A stretch of 52,675 nucleotides of DNA from Acidobacteriota bacterium. GTDB taxonomy: Bacteria > Acidobacteriota > Holophagae > Holophagales > Holophagaceae. The stretch lies in assembly GCA_021812805.1 (NCBI GenBank), contig JAKAMQ010000002.1:1-52675 (forward strand), in the 5' to 3' direction. The notes beneath the pieces are model-generated. The model had not been told where the DNA came from and ran no database searches. It saw nothing but the letters and a program-made list of their open reading frames with translations. Of the stretch, positions 8,082 through 16,710 are shown one piece after another; positions within the stretch are counted from its first letter, which is position 1, and the number at the start of each line of letters is the position of its first letter. The position numbers and the translations under genes are program-made.

Positions 8082-9392
8082 TTACTTCCGCCCGCCCTTG
8101 GCCGCCCACTCCTCGAGCATGTCGGTGGTGACGGACTTGGGGCGCTCCAGGGCATAGCCCAGGGCGCGGTCCCAGGTGATGTTGGCCAGCACGCCCAGGG
8201 CGCGGCCCACGCCGAAGAGCACGGTGTAGAAGTCGTACTCCTTCAGGCCGTAGTACCACTGGATCACGCCGCTCTGCGCGTCCACGTTGGGCCAGGGGTT
8301 CTTGGTCTTGCCCTGCTCGGTGAGCACGCCCGGAGCCACCTTGTAGATCATGTTGACCAGCTTGAAGAGCGGGTCGTTGGGCAGGTGCTTGAGGCAGAAC
8401 TCCATCTGTGCGGTGTAGCGCGGATCGGTCTTGCGCAGCACGGCGTGGCCGTAGCCGGGGATGACGTGTCCGGCATTCAGGGTGTCCCACAGGGCCTTCT
8501 TGACGTTCTCCTCGGTGGGCTCGGCGCCGTTGAGCTGCTTCTGGAAGCCCATGATCCAGTCCAGCACCTCCTGGTTGGCGAGGCCGTGGAGGGGGCCCGC
8601 CAGGCCGTCGAGGCCGGCGCTGAAGCTGTAGTAGGCGTCCGACAGGGCGGAGGCCACGAGGTGGGTGGTATGGGCGCTGACGTTGCCGCTCTCGTGGTCG
8701 CTGTGGAGGATGAAATACATCCGGGCCACATCGTCATAGGGCTTGGCGATGCCCATCATGTGGGCGAAGTTGGCGCCCATGTCGAGGCTGGCCTTCGGGG
8801 CGATGATGTCGCCGTTCTTGTACTTCCAGCGGTAGATGAAGGCGGCGATCTCGGGCAGGCGGGCCACGAGGTTGCTGGCGTCCTCGTACATGGCGTCCCA
8901 GTACTCGGTCTTCTTCATCTCGTGGTACTTCTTGGCGAAGACGCTCTCCTTCTGCATGGCCAGCACAGCCGTCGAGAACATGGCCATCGGATGGCTGTCC
9001 TTGGGCATGGCCTTCAGGATGTCGAAGACGTAGGCCGGCACCTTGGCCCGGGTCTGGAAGTCCGCAAGCACCTCATCGGCTTCGGCCTGGGTGGGGATCT
9101 CGCCGGTCAGCAGGAAGTACCAGAAGGCTTCCACCGTCGGGTACTCGCCGCCCTTCGCCTTCGGCAGCGCGGCGAAGGTCTCGGGGATGTTCTTCCCGCG
9201 GAACCGGATGCCTTCCTGGGGATCCAGGTACGAGATATCGGTGACCAGACAGCGGACATCGCGCGCGCCGCCGATGCACTGGTCAATGGTCACCTCATCA
9301 ATGACCACTTTCCCGTGATCCTTCACAAGGGCCGCGGTGCGGGGGCGGTGGTCCTGGATCTTTTCCAGAAGCCGGGTCTTCAGGCGGGTCAT
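8082..9392 (-). CDS. gltA: Citrate synthase, eukaryote-type
   Basis: A 436-residue enzyme condensing acetyl-CoA and oxaloacetate. Catalytic residues lie in SDHESGNVSAHTTH (first His), PGYGHAVLRKTDPR (second His) and WPNVDAQSG (Asp). The sequence style (FRGKNIPE, GGEYPTVEAFWYFLLTGE) is that of mitochondrial-type citrate synthases, also found in Geobacter and a few other anaerobes, rather than the usual hexameric bacterial type. The ATG at 9392 is chosen because an AAGGAGA ribosome-binding site precedes it; the upstream extension has no hydrophobic or family-like content. It is divergent from the DUF3187 gene. Confidence 0.95.
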   Translation of the reverse strand: MTRLKTRLLEKIQDHRPRTAALVKDHGKVVIDEVTIDQCIGGARDVRCLVTDISYLDPQEGIRFRGKNIPETFAALPKAKGGEYPTVEAFWYFLLTGEIPTQAEADEVLADFQTRAKVPAYVFDILKAMPKDSHPMAMFSTAVLAMQKESVFAKKYHEMKKTEYWDAMYEDASNLVARLPEIAAFIYRWKYKNGDIIAPKASLDMGANFAHMMGIAKPYDDVARMYFILHSDHESGNVSAHTTHLVASALSDAYYSFSAGLDGLAGPLHGLANQEVLDWIMGFQKQLNGAEPTEENVKKALWDTLNAGHVIPGYGHAVLRKTDPRYTAQMEFCLKHLPNDPLFKLVNMIYKVAPGVLTEQGKTKNPWPNVDAQSGVIQWYYGLKEYDFYTVLFGVGRALGVLANITWDRALGYALERPKSVTTDMLEEWAAKGGRK

Positions 9393-9576
9393 GGCGGGTC
9401 TCCTTGGAAGGGTGGGAGTGGAGGGAAACGGGACGTGGGACAGCCGCGATGCTGCTCGATCAGTATGGGAGCATCGTCTATCGAGGGCGCCACATTCTTT
9501 AATGACCAAGGCGGAATCAATCTGGGTACAGTTCTTCCGCAAGGGCAGAGTAGTCCTATTCCTGGAGGCCTCAACC

Positions 9577-10605
9577 GTGACCTGCGTCAATCTATCCGGC
9601 TGTTTCCATCCGCGTGCGCGGGCTACCGCAGGTCAGCTTCTGCGTGGGTCGCTCCTGGTTCTGGCCGCCCTCTCCCTCCAGGCCCAGGAGACACCCCACC
9701 CCAATCGCCTTGCTTGGCTCTCGATCTTCCCGGAGCCCCTGCCCGAAGGCGTGAACGACCTGTCCATCGAGGGCACCAGTCAGTTCCTCCGGCCGGACCG
9801 GCGGGACAGCCCGGACGGCCGCTCCCACGCGGAACTCGAGGGCGAGGACTGGCAGTTGACCTCCGATCTCGCCGTGCCCCTGGGACCAGGCAGGCTCAAC
9901 CTGCGGACCCGCCTTACCTACCGCTCGGCGGGGATCATGGACCGCGCCATCATGAACTGGCACGACCTCCTCGGCGTGGACCAGGGCGGGCGGAACCAGG
10001 TTCCGGCTTTTCTCGATGTCTATCACCTGGAGCGGGATGGGGTCGTGGTGTTCGACCTCCAGCACCCCCGCCTGGAACTCCAGGGCCTTGATCTCGCCTA
10101 CCTCCTGCCCTGGGGCGACCGGGCCGATGGCGGGCGCATCGGCAGTTCCGTCCAGCTTCCGACGGGGGGCGTCGAGGAGCTTCAGAGCAGCGGCGGCGTG
10201 AACTTCCTGGCCGGGGTGGCCGTGTGGCACACCCACGGTAGCTGGCGCTTCTGGGCCCAGGGGGAGGATGTGTGGATCAGTCTGCCCCAGGCCAGCCCGC
10301 TCCGCGCGGTGGTGGACCGCGGCCAGTTCTGGCGCGCCTGGGCGGGTGCCCACGTGCAGGGGCCCGGCGGGGGATTCTGGCGGGGCTTCGGGCTGGATAT
10401 CTCCTGGGCCTACACCGAGACGCCCTACTTCACCAAGCTGGTGCGCATGGACAAGTACGGGCTCCAGCAGACCTGGATGTTCAACCATGAGCGGCTGCCC
10501 CGCTGGCGCTTCGGCTTCACGGAGAAGGGCGGCACCTTCACCAATCCCGAGATCACCTTCTTCGCGACCTACCGCTTCGCCGGCACGGGGGCTCCGCTAG
10601 ACTAG
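9577..10605 (+). CDS. DUF3187-type outer-membrane or periplasmic protein
   Basis: A 342-residue exported protein. A GTG start at 9577 with CTGGAGG upstream gives a signal peptide with core LLRGSLLVLAALSLQAQ. The mature part matches the pattern I associate with DUF3187: PEPLPEGVNDL near the start, then LNLRTRLTYRSAGIMDRAI, SGGVNFLAGVAVWH, and a closing aromatic-ended strand (ITFFATYRFAG) typical of a beta-barrel. Its role is unknown. It lies 21 bp before lysS and may share its transcript. An in-frame ATG at 9502 would place a non-hydrophobic extension before the signal and is less likely. Confidence 0.7.
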   Translation: MTCVNLSGCFHPRARATAGQLLRGSLLVLAALSLQAQETPHPNRLAWLSIFPEPLPEGVNDLSIEGTSQFLRPDRRDSPDGRSHAELEGEDWQLTSDLAVPLGPGRLNLRTRLTYRSAGIMDRAIMNWHDLLGVDQGGRNQVPAFLDVYHLERDGVVVFDLQHPRLELQGLDLAYLLPWGDRADGGRIGSSVQLPTGGVEELQSSGGVNFLAGVAVWHTHGSWRFWAQGEDVWISLPQASPLRAVVDRGQFWRAWAGAHVQGPGGGFWRGFGLDISWAYTETPYFTKLVRMDKYGLQQTWMFNHERLPRWRFGFTEKGGTFTNPEITFFATYRFAGTGAPLD

Positions 10606-10626
10606 AGGGCCCGCGCCGGAGTCCCC

Positions 10627-12138
10627 ATGCAGCCCAACCAGTACCGCGATGCGCGCCTCGAGAAGCTCGGGAAGCTGAAGGCCCTGGGCCTGGAGGTGTG
10701 GCCCCGGAAGGCGAGGCGTACCCAGGATCTCGCGAGCCTCGTGGCGCAGTACGCGGATGCGGCGGCCTGGCCCAACGAGAAGCTGGAGGGCCTGGGACTC
10801 ACGGTCTCCGTCATGGGCCGCATGCTCACCCTCCGCGAGATGGGGAAGAGCGTCTTCGCCCACCTCACGGAGAACGGCGAGAAGCTCCAGGCCTTCTTCC
10901 GCAAGGACGACGTGGCCGAGCCTGGCTGGAGTGTCCTGAAGCTCCTGGACCTCGGCGACTTCATCAGCGTCACCGGGCCCCTCATGCGCACGAAGACCGG
11001 CGAGCTGAGCGTGCGGGTGAAGGAGGTGCAGTTCCTCTCCAAGGCCCTGCTGCCGCTGCCCGAGAAGTGGCATGGCCTGCAGGACAAGGAGCAGCGCTAC
11101 CGCCAGCGGTATCTGGACCTCGTGTCCAATCCCGAGGTGCTGAAGACATTCCAGATCCGCTCCCGCATCGTGAGCGGCATCCGGCGGTTCATGGAAGGGG
11201 AGGGCTACCTCGAAGTCGAGACCCCCATGATGCAGCCCATCCCCGGCGGCGCCACGGCCCGGCCCTTCGTCACCCACCACAATGCCCTGGACATGGCGCT
11301 CTACCTGCGCATCGCGCCGGAGCTGTACCTCAAGCGGCTCATCGTCGGCGGCTTCGAGAAGGTCTTCGAGATCAACCGGAATTTCCGCAACGAGGGGCTC
11401 AGCGTCCGCCACAACCCCGAGTTCACCATGATGGAGTTCTACGCCGCGGGCCAGGATCTCCGCGACATGATGGCCCTCACGGAAACCCTCATCTCGGGTC
11501 TGGCCCGCGAGGTGATGGGCTCGGAGACGCTGCCCTGGGGCGAGCAGGCCATCTGCTACACCGCGCCTTTCCGCCGCCTCACCCTCAAGGATGCCATCGC
11601 CGAGTACGGCGGCCTCGAGCGCCGCCTGCTGGAGGATGACACCGCCATCCGCACGCTGGCCAGGGCCGTCCACATCGAGGAGGCGGACACGAAGACCCCC
11701 GGCGTGCTCCTGGGCGACCTCTTCGAGCACCACGCCGAGAAGCGGCTCATCCAGCCCACCTTCATCACCGACTACCCCATCGAGCTGTCACCCCTCACCA
11801 AGACCCTGGAAGGGGATGACCGCTTCGTGGACCGCTTCGAGCTGTTCGTCGGCGGCATGGAACTGGCCAACGCCTATTCCGAGCTGAACGATCCCGTGGA
11901 CCAGATGGGCCGCTTCCAGGCCCAGATGGCCGAGCGGGAGGCCGGCAACGACGAGGCCATGCTGCTGGATCTGGATTTCGTGAACGCCCTGGAGCACGGC
12001 CTCCCGCCCACGGGTGGCGAAGGCATCGGCATTGACCGCCTCGTCATGCTCCTCACCAACAGCGCCAGCATCCGCGACGTCATCCTCTTCCCCCTCATGC
12101 GCCCGACCAAGCCCAGCGAAATGGAAGAAAAGGATTAA
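10627..12138 (+). CDS. lysS: Lysyl-tRNA synthetase, class II
   Basis: A 503-residue enzyme charging tRNA-Lys. It has an N-terminal OB-fold anticodon-binding domain (residues ~50-160), then the class II core with motif 2 (FRNEGLSVRHNPEFTMMEFY) and motif 3 (GEGIGIDRLVMLLT). Length and motif order match bacterial LysRS. It is followed at once by a short inverted-repeat element. Confidence 0.96.
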   Translation: MQPNQYRDARLEKLGKLKALGLEVWPRKARRTQDLASLVAQYADAAAWPNEKLEGLGLTVSVMGRMLTLREMGKSVFAHLTENGEKLQAFFRKDDVAEPGWSVLKLLDLGDFISVTGPLMRTKTGELSVRVKEVQFLSKALLPLPEKWHGLQDKEQRYRQRYLDLVSNPEVLKTFQIRSRIVSGIRRFMEGEGYLEVETPMMQPIPGGATARPFVTHHNALDMALYLRIAPELYLKRLIVGGFEKVFEINRNFRNEGLSVRHNPEFTMMEFYAAGQDLRDMMALTETLISGLAREVMGSETLPWGEQAICYTAPFRRLTLKDAIAEYGGLERRLLEDDTAIRTLARAVHIEEADTKTPGVLLGDLFEHHAEKRLIQPTFITDYPIELSPLTKTLEGDDRFVDRFELFVGGMELANAYSELNDPVDQMGRFQAQMAEREAGNDEAMLLDLDFVNALEHGLPPTGGEGIGIDRLVMLLTNSASIRDVILFPLMRPTKPSEMEEKD

Positions 12139-12224
12139 ACGATCCACCCCGAAGGCTCGAAGACACAAAGGACCTGCCCTTTTCTTTCTTCGTGTCTTGG
12201 TGTCTTCGTGGTGAATCAGTTGAT
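12137..12224. mobile_element. Short gene-less inverted-repeat element (copy 2)
   Basis: About 88 bp directly after lysS. The right arm (cttcgtgtcttggtgtcttcgtggtg, 12189-12212) is the imperfect inverse of the left arm (caccccgaaggctcgaagacacaaagg, 12145-12171). The outer edges AAACG...CCACC and GTGAATCAGTTG resemble those of the GxxExxY cassette at 5911-6396. No gene lies inside, so it is MITE-like. Confidence 0.65.
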
Positions 12225-12304
12225 CTCTAAAGGTGGGTCGTGCCGATGTGACGGAATCTCGCTTGACCCACTGCCATACTTGACAACCGCGAATGGAGGC
12301 CCCC

Positions 12305-13432
12305 ATGCCCGTCCCGATGCTTGAGCTCGCGCCGCAGAATGCCGCCGTGAAGGCGAAGATCCTGGAGGGGCTCTCCGGCCTGGTGGACCGCTCCGCCTTC
12401 ATCCTGGGCGAGAACGTGAAGGGGCTGGAGGCGGAGATCGCGGCCTACGCGGGCGCCGGGCATGCGGTGGCCATGTCCAGCGGCACGGACGCCCTACTGG
12501 TGGCCCTGATGGCGCTGGGCGTGGGCCACGGGGACGAAGTGATCGTCCCCAGCTTCACCTTCTTCGCCACGGCGGGCGTGGTCTCGCGGCTGGGCGCCAA
12601 GCCCGTCTTCATGGACCTCGATCCCGCCACCTTCAACGCCACCGGGGCCCTCGTCGAGGCGGCCATCACCCCGCGCACCAAGGCCATCATCCCCGTGCAC
12701 CTCTTCGGCCAGCTGGCGGACATGCCGGGCATCATGGCGGTGGCGGACAAGCATGGCATTCCCGTCATCGAGGACGCCTGCCAGAGCCTGGGCGCCAAGG
12801 GCTGGGGCAAGTCCGCCGGCCAGTTCGGCCAGATGACCGCCTACAGCTTCTACCCCACCAAGAACCTCGGCGCCTTCGGCGATGCGGGCATGACCGCCAT
12901 CCGGGATGACGCGGACATGGCCGCCCGGGTGCGCCGGATGCGGGTGCATGGCATGGAGCCGGTCTACGTCCATCACGAGGTGGGCATGAACGGGCGCATG
13001 GACGAGTTCCAGGCCCTGGTGCTGCGGGCCAAGCTCCCCATGCTGGACGGCTGGCACGAGGGCCGGCGGCGCCACGCCGCCTGGTACCACGAACGGATGA
13101 AAGGCCTGGCCGCCGACGAGGCCGTGCTGCCCCGCGAGGTGGTGCCGGATGGCCGCCACATCTACAACCAGTTCACCATCCGGGTGAAGGGCGGCAAGCG
13201 GGATGCGCTGCAGGCCCACCTGAAGGAGCGCGGCATCGGCAGCGCCATCTACTACCCGATCTGCCTCCACGAGCAGCCCTGCTTCGCGCCCCTGGGCTAC
13301 CGGACCGGCCAGCTGCCCGACTCCGAGCTGGCGGCGAAGGAAGTACTCAGCCTGCCGGTGTACCCGGAAATGACGGAGGCCATGCGCGAGGAGGTGGCCG
13401 CAGCCATCCTCGGGTTCTTCGGGCGGAAGTAG
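12305..13432 (+). CDS. DegT/DnrJ/EryC1/StrS family aminotransferase
   Basis: A 375-residue PLP-dependent sugar aminotransferase family member. It shows AMSSGTDALLVALMALG (cofactor phosphate binding), PSFTFFATAG, IEDACQSLGAKGWG (PLP-binding Asp) and the Schiff-base lysine in SFYPTKNLGAFGDAG. The family normally aminates nucleotide-linked keto-sugars for polysaccharide or antibiotic sugars. No sugar-nucleotide genes are adjacent. The ATG at 12305 has ATGGAGG at the right distance; the ATG at 12293 does not. It is convergent with the PilZ gene, with one base between the stops. Confidence 0.9.
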   Translation: MPVPMLELAPQNAAVKAKILEGLSGLVDRSAFILGENVKGLEAEIAAYAGAGHAVAMSSGTDALLVALMALGVGHGDEVIVPSFTFFATAGVVSRLGAKPVFMDLDPATFNATGALVEAAITPRTKAIIPVHLFGQLADMPGIMAVADKHGIPVIEDACQSLGAKGWGKSAGQFGQMTAYSFYPTKNLGAFGDAGMTAIRDDADMAARVRRMRVHGMEPVYVHHEVGMNGRMDEFQALVLRAKLPMLDGWHEGRRRHAAWYHERMKGLAADEAVLPREVVPDGRHIYNQFTIRVKGGKRDALQAHLKERGIGSAIYYPICLHEQPCFAPLGYRTGQLPDSELAAKEVLSLPVYPEMTEAMREEVAAAILGFFGRK

Positions 13433-13433
13433 C

Positions 13434-13814
13434 TCAGCCCTGCGAGGTGATCGCGGCTGCGTCCAGCCACGTCTCCAGGCGGGCCAGGGCATCGGGTTCC
13501 AGGTTCAGGAACTGGATGCCCACGCCCACGAACTCCATGGGGGGAGCGCCGGGCCGGTTGCCCAGCACATAGGCCACCGTCGCGATGAGGGGCTCCTTGG
13601 GCAGTTCCGGGTGGAGGAGCACCAGCTGCTCCAGGATGGCTCCCCGCTCGAAGAGCCGGGCATCGCGATGGGGGACCAGGGCGAAGCAGCCGCCGGTGCT
13701 CAGGTTGCTGATCCGGACTTCCGCGTAGGGGTGCCCGCGCAGCACGAACCGGATGGTATAGCCGGGGCCGACGATGATGCGGCGCAGGATCCGGCGGTCG
13801 GCAGGGCTGGACAT
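13434..13814 (-). CDS. PilZ-domain protein (c-di-GMP effector candidate)
   Basis: A 126-residue protein that is essentially one PilZ domain. An RRILRRI-type arginine stretch at residues ~7-13 is followed by RISNLSTGGCFAL, the equivalent of the (D/N)xSxxG c-di-GMP-binding motif, then beta-strands ending VGVGIQFLNL. The first motif is imperfect (RxxxR is present, and NLSTGG replaces the usual D-S-G), so binding is likely but not certain. The start is set by the ATG after an AGG-containing leader; the longer frame would run into the rplI promoter. Confidence 0.78.
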   Translation of the reverse strand: MSSPADRRILRRIIVGPGYTIRFVLRGHPYAEVRISNLSTGGCFALVPHRDARLFERGAILEQLVLLHPELPKEPLIATVAYVLGNRPGAPPMEFVGVGIQFLNLEPDALARLETWLDAAAITSQG

Positions 13815-13839
13815 GGGGGCCTCGAACGGTAATTCACAG

Positions 13840-13868
13840 TTGGGTATCGGTTCGCTCCAGGCTACACT
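13840..13868 (+). promoter_or_regulatory. Candidate sigma-70-type promoter for rplI
   Basis: A -35 hexamer TTGGGT (13840-13845), a 17-nt spacer and a -10 hexamer TACACT (13863-13868) lie in the PilZ-rplI divergent gap. They would give a leader of about 145 nt before rplI. Confidence 0.5.
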
Positions 13869-14022
13869 GGAGTTTCTGAACCAGCCTGAACCCAACGCGG
13901 GACAGGGCGGCCCGGCCGGGCAGGCCTTGGTGGCGCCAGACGCCACCTCACCAAGCGGGGACAACGCACCGGGTTGCCGGGCGCTGGCTGGAAACCCGAT
14001 CCAACCCTGTCATGGAGCCCCC

Positions 14023-14469
14023 ATGGAGATCCTGCTGATCGAGAACGTGGCCCACCTCGGCGCCCGCGGCGACGTGGTGAACGTGAAGGATGGCTACGCC
14101 CGCAACTACCTCATGCCCCGGAAGATGGCCCTGCCCGTCACCGCTGGCAACAAGCGCCAGATCGAGCTGGAGAAGCTCCGCGCCGAGAAGCTCCGCGCCA
14201 AGGAACTGGCCGATGCCAAGAGCCTGGCCGAGAAGCTCGAGGCCGTGCGTCTCACTGTGACCCGCAAGGCCGGCGAGCAGGGCCACCTGTTCGGTTCCGT
14301 CACCAATGGCGATGTGGCTGATCTCTTCAAGGCCAAGGGGTTCACCCTGGACCGCCGCGACATCACCGTCCCCCACATCAAGGACACGGGCACCTTCACC
14401 GTGGACATCCGCCTCTACAGCGGCGTCCATGCCAAGGTCAGCCTGGACGTCACCGCCTCCGCGGAATAG
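14023..14469 (+). CDS. rplI: 50S ribosomal protein L9
   Basis: 148 residues with the L9 signature: MEILLIENVAHLGARGDVVNVKDGYARNYLMP, a long charged connecting helix (residues ~40-80) and a C-terminal rRNA-binding domain (GSVTNGDVADLF, KDTGTFTVDIRLYSGVHAKVSLDV). L9 usually follows rpsF/rpsR; here it stands apart from them, preceded by its own promoter-like sequence and followed by an HU gene. The start is fixed by homology to the conserved MEI/MKV N-terminus. Confidence 0.96.
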   Translation: MEILLIENVAHLGARGDVVNVKDGYARNYLMPRKMALPVTAGNKRQIELEKLRAEKLRAKELADAKSLAEKLEAVRLTVTRKAGEQGHLFGSVTNGDVADLFKAKGFTLDRRDITVPHIKDTGTFTVDIRLYSGVHAKVSLDVTASAE

Positions 14470-14574
14470 CCCTTCTCCGTTCACGTTTCCGGCCGGAACC
14501 CTGAGCTGGACCGGCCTCGTCCGGAGCGCGCCGCGACACCGGCGCCCCGCCCACCCCATCCCAAGGAGCCACCC

Positions 14575-14874
14575 ATGGCGAAGACCCCTGCCAAGCCTGA
14601 AACCCTCGGCATCGCCGAGCTCGCTGCCACCCTCGCGGAGGCCCACGACCTTTCCAAGGCTCGCGCCAAGGCCATCCTGGATGGCGTCCGCGATCACATC
14701 GTGGAATCCCTCCTGGCCGGCAACCGCGTGAACCTCTTCGGCCTCGGCACCTTCGAGGTGCGCGCCACCAAGGAGAAGATGGGCCGGAACCCCAAGACCG
14801 GCGAGAAGATCCAGATCCCCGCCGGCCGCAAGGTCGTCTTCAAGGGCGCGAAGGGCCTCAAGGATCAGCTGTAA
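14575..14874 (+). CDS. HU/IHF-family DNA-binding protein
   Basis: A 99-residue nucleoid protein. It has an N-terminal helical part (LGIAELAATLAEAHDLSKARAKAILD), the GLGTFEVRATKEKMGRNPKTG arm including the RNPxTG signature, and ends KVVFKGAKGLKD. It bends or compacts DNA as a dimer. The Ala/Lys/Pro N-terminal extension (MAKTPAKPETLG) is slightly longer than in E. coli HU. It lies 105 bp after rplI and has a strong terminator. Confidence 0.93.
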   Translation: MAKTPAKPETLGIAELAATLAEAHDLSKARAKAILDGVRDHIVESLLAGNRVNLFGLGTFEVRATKEKMGRNPKTGEKIQIPAGRKVVFKGAKGLKDQL

Positions 14875-14892
14875 CGATCAGAAGCCCCACGA

Positions 14893-14926
14893 CTGAAGGC
14901 CGCCGCGAGGCGGCCTTCAGCGTTTT
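14893..14926 (+). terminator. Rho-independent terminator after the HU gene
   Basis: A 12-bp perfect stem (ctgaaggccgcc / ggcggccttcag) with a GCGA loop is followed by CGTTTT. Confidence 0.88.
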
Positions 14927-15045
14927 CGGGATTCGGGAAATCTTACAGTCGAGTGGTAGGTTGCTGAAATTCAGGCGCTTGCCGGTCTGGACAGCTTTCC
15001 CGCGGGAGCCTACCTTGGGTCCACATTCCGAAACAAGGGGGCCCT

Positions 15046-16506
15046 ATGGCGCAGGCGCGGGTGGTGGTCCTGGGGGCGGGTGTGGCGGGTCACACCGCGG
15101 CCAGCTTTCTGAAGAAGTGGCTGGGAGCCAAGGCCGAGGTGACGGTCGTGTCCCCGCGGCCGGACTACAACTGGATCCCCTCCAACATCTGGGTCGGAGT
15201 GGGCCTGCTCCAGCCGCGACAGGTGCTGTTCCCGCTGGCGCCCGTGTATGCGCGGCATGGCATCACCTTCCGGCAGGCCCGGGCCCTGGTGCTCCATCCC
15301 GAAGGGGCGGGCGAGGATCCGCAGCCCTTCGTGGAGATCGAATCCACCCTGCCGGGCGAGGAGGGCCAACGCAGCCGCTTGCCCTATGACTTCCTGCTCA
15401 ATGCCACCGGGCCGAAACTCAACTTCGACGCCACGCCGGGCCTGGGGCCCGGAGGCCACAGCTATTCGGTATGCACGGCGCCCCACGCCAAGGTGGCCGC
15501 GGATGCCTTCCTGGAACTGGTGGAGCGCATGCGGCGCGGGGAACGGAAGCGGTTCGTGGTGGGCACGGGCCATGGCACCTGCACCTGCCAGGGCGCGGCC
15601 TTCGAGTACGTGGTGAACCTGGAGTTCGAACTGCGGGCGCGGGGCGTGCGGGACAAGGCGGAGATCGTCTACCTCACCAACGAGTACGAAGTGGGCGATT
15701 TCGGGATGGACGCGGTGCATATCCGGCGCGGCGGGTACGTCACGCCGAGCAAGGTCTTCACGGAGTCCCTCTTCGCCGAACGAGGCGTGGACTGGGTGAC
15801 CCGGGCGCACGTGCAGGGGTTGGAGCCGGGCCGGGCCACCTTCGAGACCCTGGATGGCGCCGAGCACGACATCGCCTTCGACATGGCCATGCTGCTGCCG
15901 CCCTTCAAGGGCGTGGGGCTCCAGGCGATGGACCGCCTCGGGGCCGACATCACGGCCCGCCTGTTCGCTCCCAGCGGGTTCATGAAGGTGGACGGGGACT
16001 ACACCCCCAAGGCCTACGAGGCCTTCCGTTCCGCGGATTGGCCCCGCACCTACCAGAACCCGGATTATCCGAACCTGTTCGCCGCGGGCATCGCCTTCGC
16101 GCCGCCCCATCCCATCTCCCGGCCCCGCCAGAGCCCGAAGGGGACGCCCATCACGCCGGCGCCGCCCCGCACCGGCATGCCTTCGGCCATGATCGCCAAG
16201 GCCGTGGCCCACAGCATCACGGACATGATCCAGGGCAGTCCGGGCCCCACCCGCACCGCCTCCATGGCGGAAATGGGCGCTGCCTGTGTGGCTTCGGCCG
16301 GCAACAACCCCTTCACGGGCACCGCCGCCTCCATGACGGTCTATCCCATCGTCCCGGACTACGAGCGCTATCCCGACTACGGCCGCGATCTGCGCCACAC
16401 CTTCGGCGAGATCGGCCTGGCGGGCCATTGGATCAAGATCCTCCTCCACCACATGTTCCTGCACAAGGCGCGGTTGCGTCCCTTCTGGTCCCTGATTCCG
16501 GAGTAG
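15046..16506 (+). CDS. Sulfide:quinone oxidoreductase-like FAD flavoprotein
   Basis: A 486-residue pyridine-nucleotide-disulfide oxidoreductase-fold protein. An N-terminal FAD-binding GAGVAG lies at residues 10-15, with an NATGPKL motif around 119-125. Candidate redox cysteines are C143 (SVCTAPH), C179 and C181 (GTCTCQG) and C414. SQR enzymes use two or three such cysteines to oxidise sulfide and pass electrons to quinone. The C-terminus (GHWIKILLHHMFLHKAR) is an amphipathic/basic helix suited to membrane attachment. SQR is the best fit, but the substrate could be another sulfur compound. A 66-residue gene follows after 3 bp, and a LysR gene faces the pair. Confidence 0.72.
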   Translation: MAQARVVVLGAGVAGHTAASFLKKWLGAKAEVTVVSPRPDYNWIPSNIWVGVGLLQPRQVLFPLAPVYARHGITFRQARALVLHPEGAGEDPQPFVEIESTLPGEEGQRSRLPYDFLLNATGPKLNFDATPGLGPGGHSYSVCTAPHAKVAADAFLELVERMRRGERKRFVVGTGHGTCTCQGAAFEYVVNLEFELRARGVRDKAEIVYLTNEYEVGDFGMDAVHIRRGGYVTPSKVFTESLFAERGVDWVTRAHVQGLEPGRATFETLDGAEHDIAFDMAMLLPPFKGVGLQAMDRLGADITARLFAPSGFMKVDGDYTPKAYEAFRSADWPRTYQNPDYPNLFAAGIAFAPPHPISRPRQSPKGTPITPAPPRTGMPSAMIAKAVAHSITDMIQGSPGPTRTASMAEMGAACVASAGNNPFTGTAASMTVYPIVPDYERYPDYGRDLRHTFGEIGLAGHWIKILLHHMFLHKARLRPFWSLIPE

Positions 16507-16509
16507 GCC

Positions 16510-16710
16510 ATGGTCGAAGAGCGCCTGCACTACACCCCATCCTCCGTTCCCCAGGTCCGGACGGCCTTCTTCGCCACCCTGCCGACGGGACCGACCCGCT
16601 GGAGGCGTACCAGCCTGGTCTGGCAGATGGTCCGCTTCGCGATCATCAACCTGAAGATGATCCGGGTCATCTCGCTCAGCCACCACGCGGGCCGGAAGAT
16701 CCGGTCATGA
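16510..16710 (+). CDS. Small protein downstream of the SQR-like gene
   Basis: A 66-residue protein starting 3 bp after the flavoprotein stop. It is not recognised. The C-terminal half (SLVWQMVRFAIINLKMIRVIS) is a hydrophobic-basic, probably amphipathic or short membrane helix. Tight spacing and the same strand suggest it works with the flavoprotein, for example as a membrane tether. The last 6 bp overlap the end of the convergent LysR gene. Confidence 0.6.
   Translation: MVEERLHYTPSSVPQVRTAFFATLPTGPTRWRRTSLVWQMVRFAIINLKMIRVISLSHHAGRKIRS

Noticed and set aside
6250-8490. Long open frame antisense to pyrG
   Set aside because: It is a GC-skew shadow of pyrG, low complexity in His/Arg/Gly, with no family pattern. 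The same holds for long frames antisense to argS, gltA, the kinases and the receptor.
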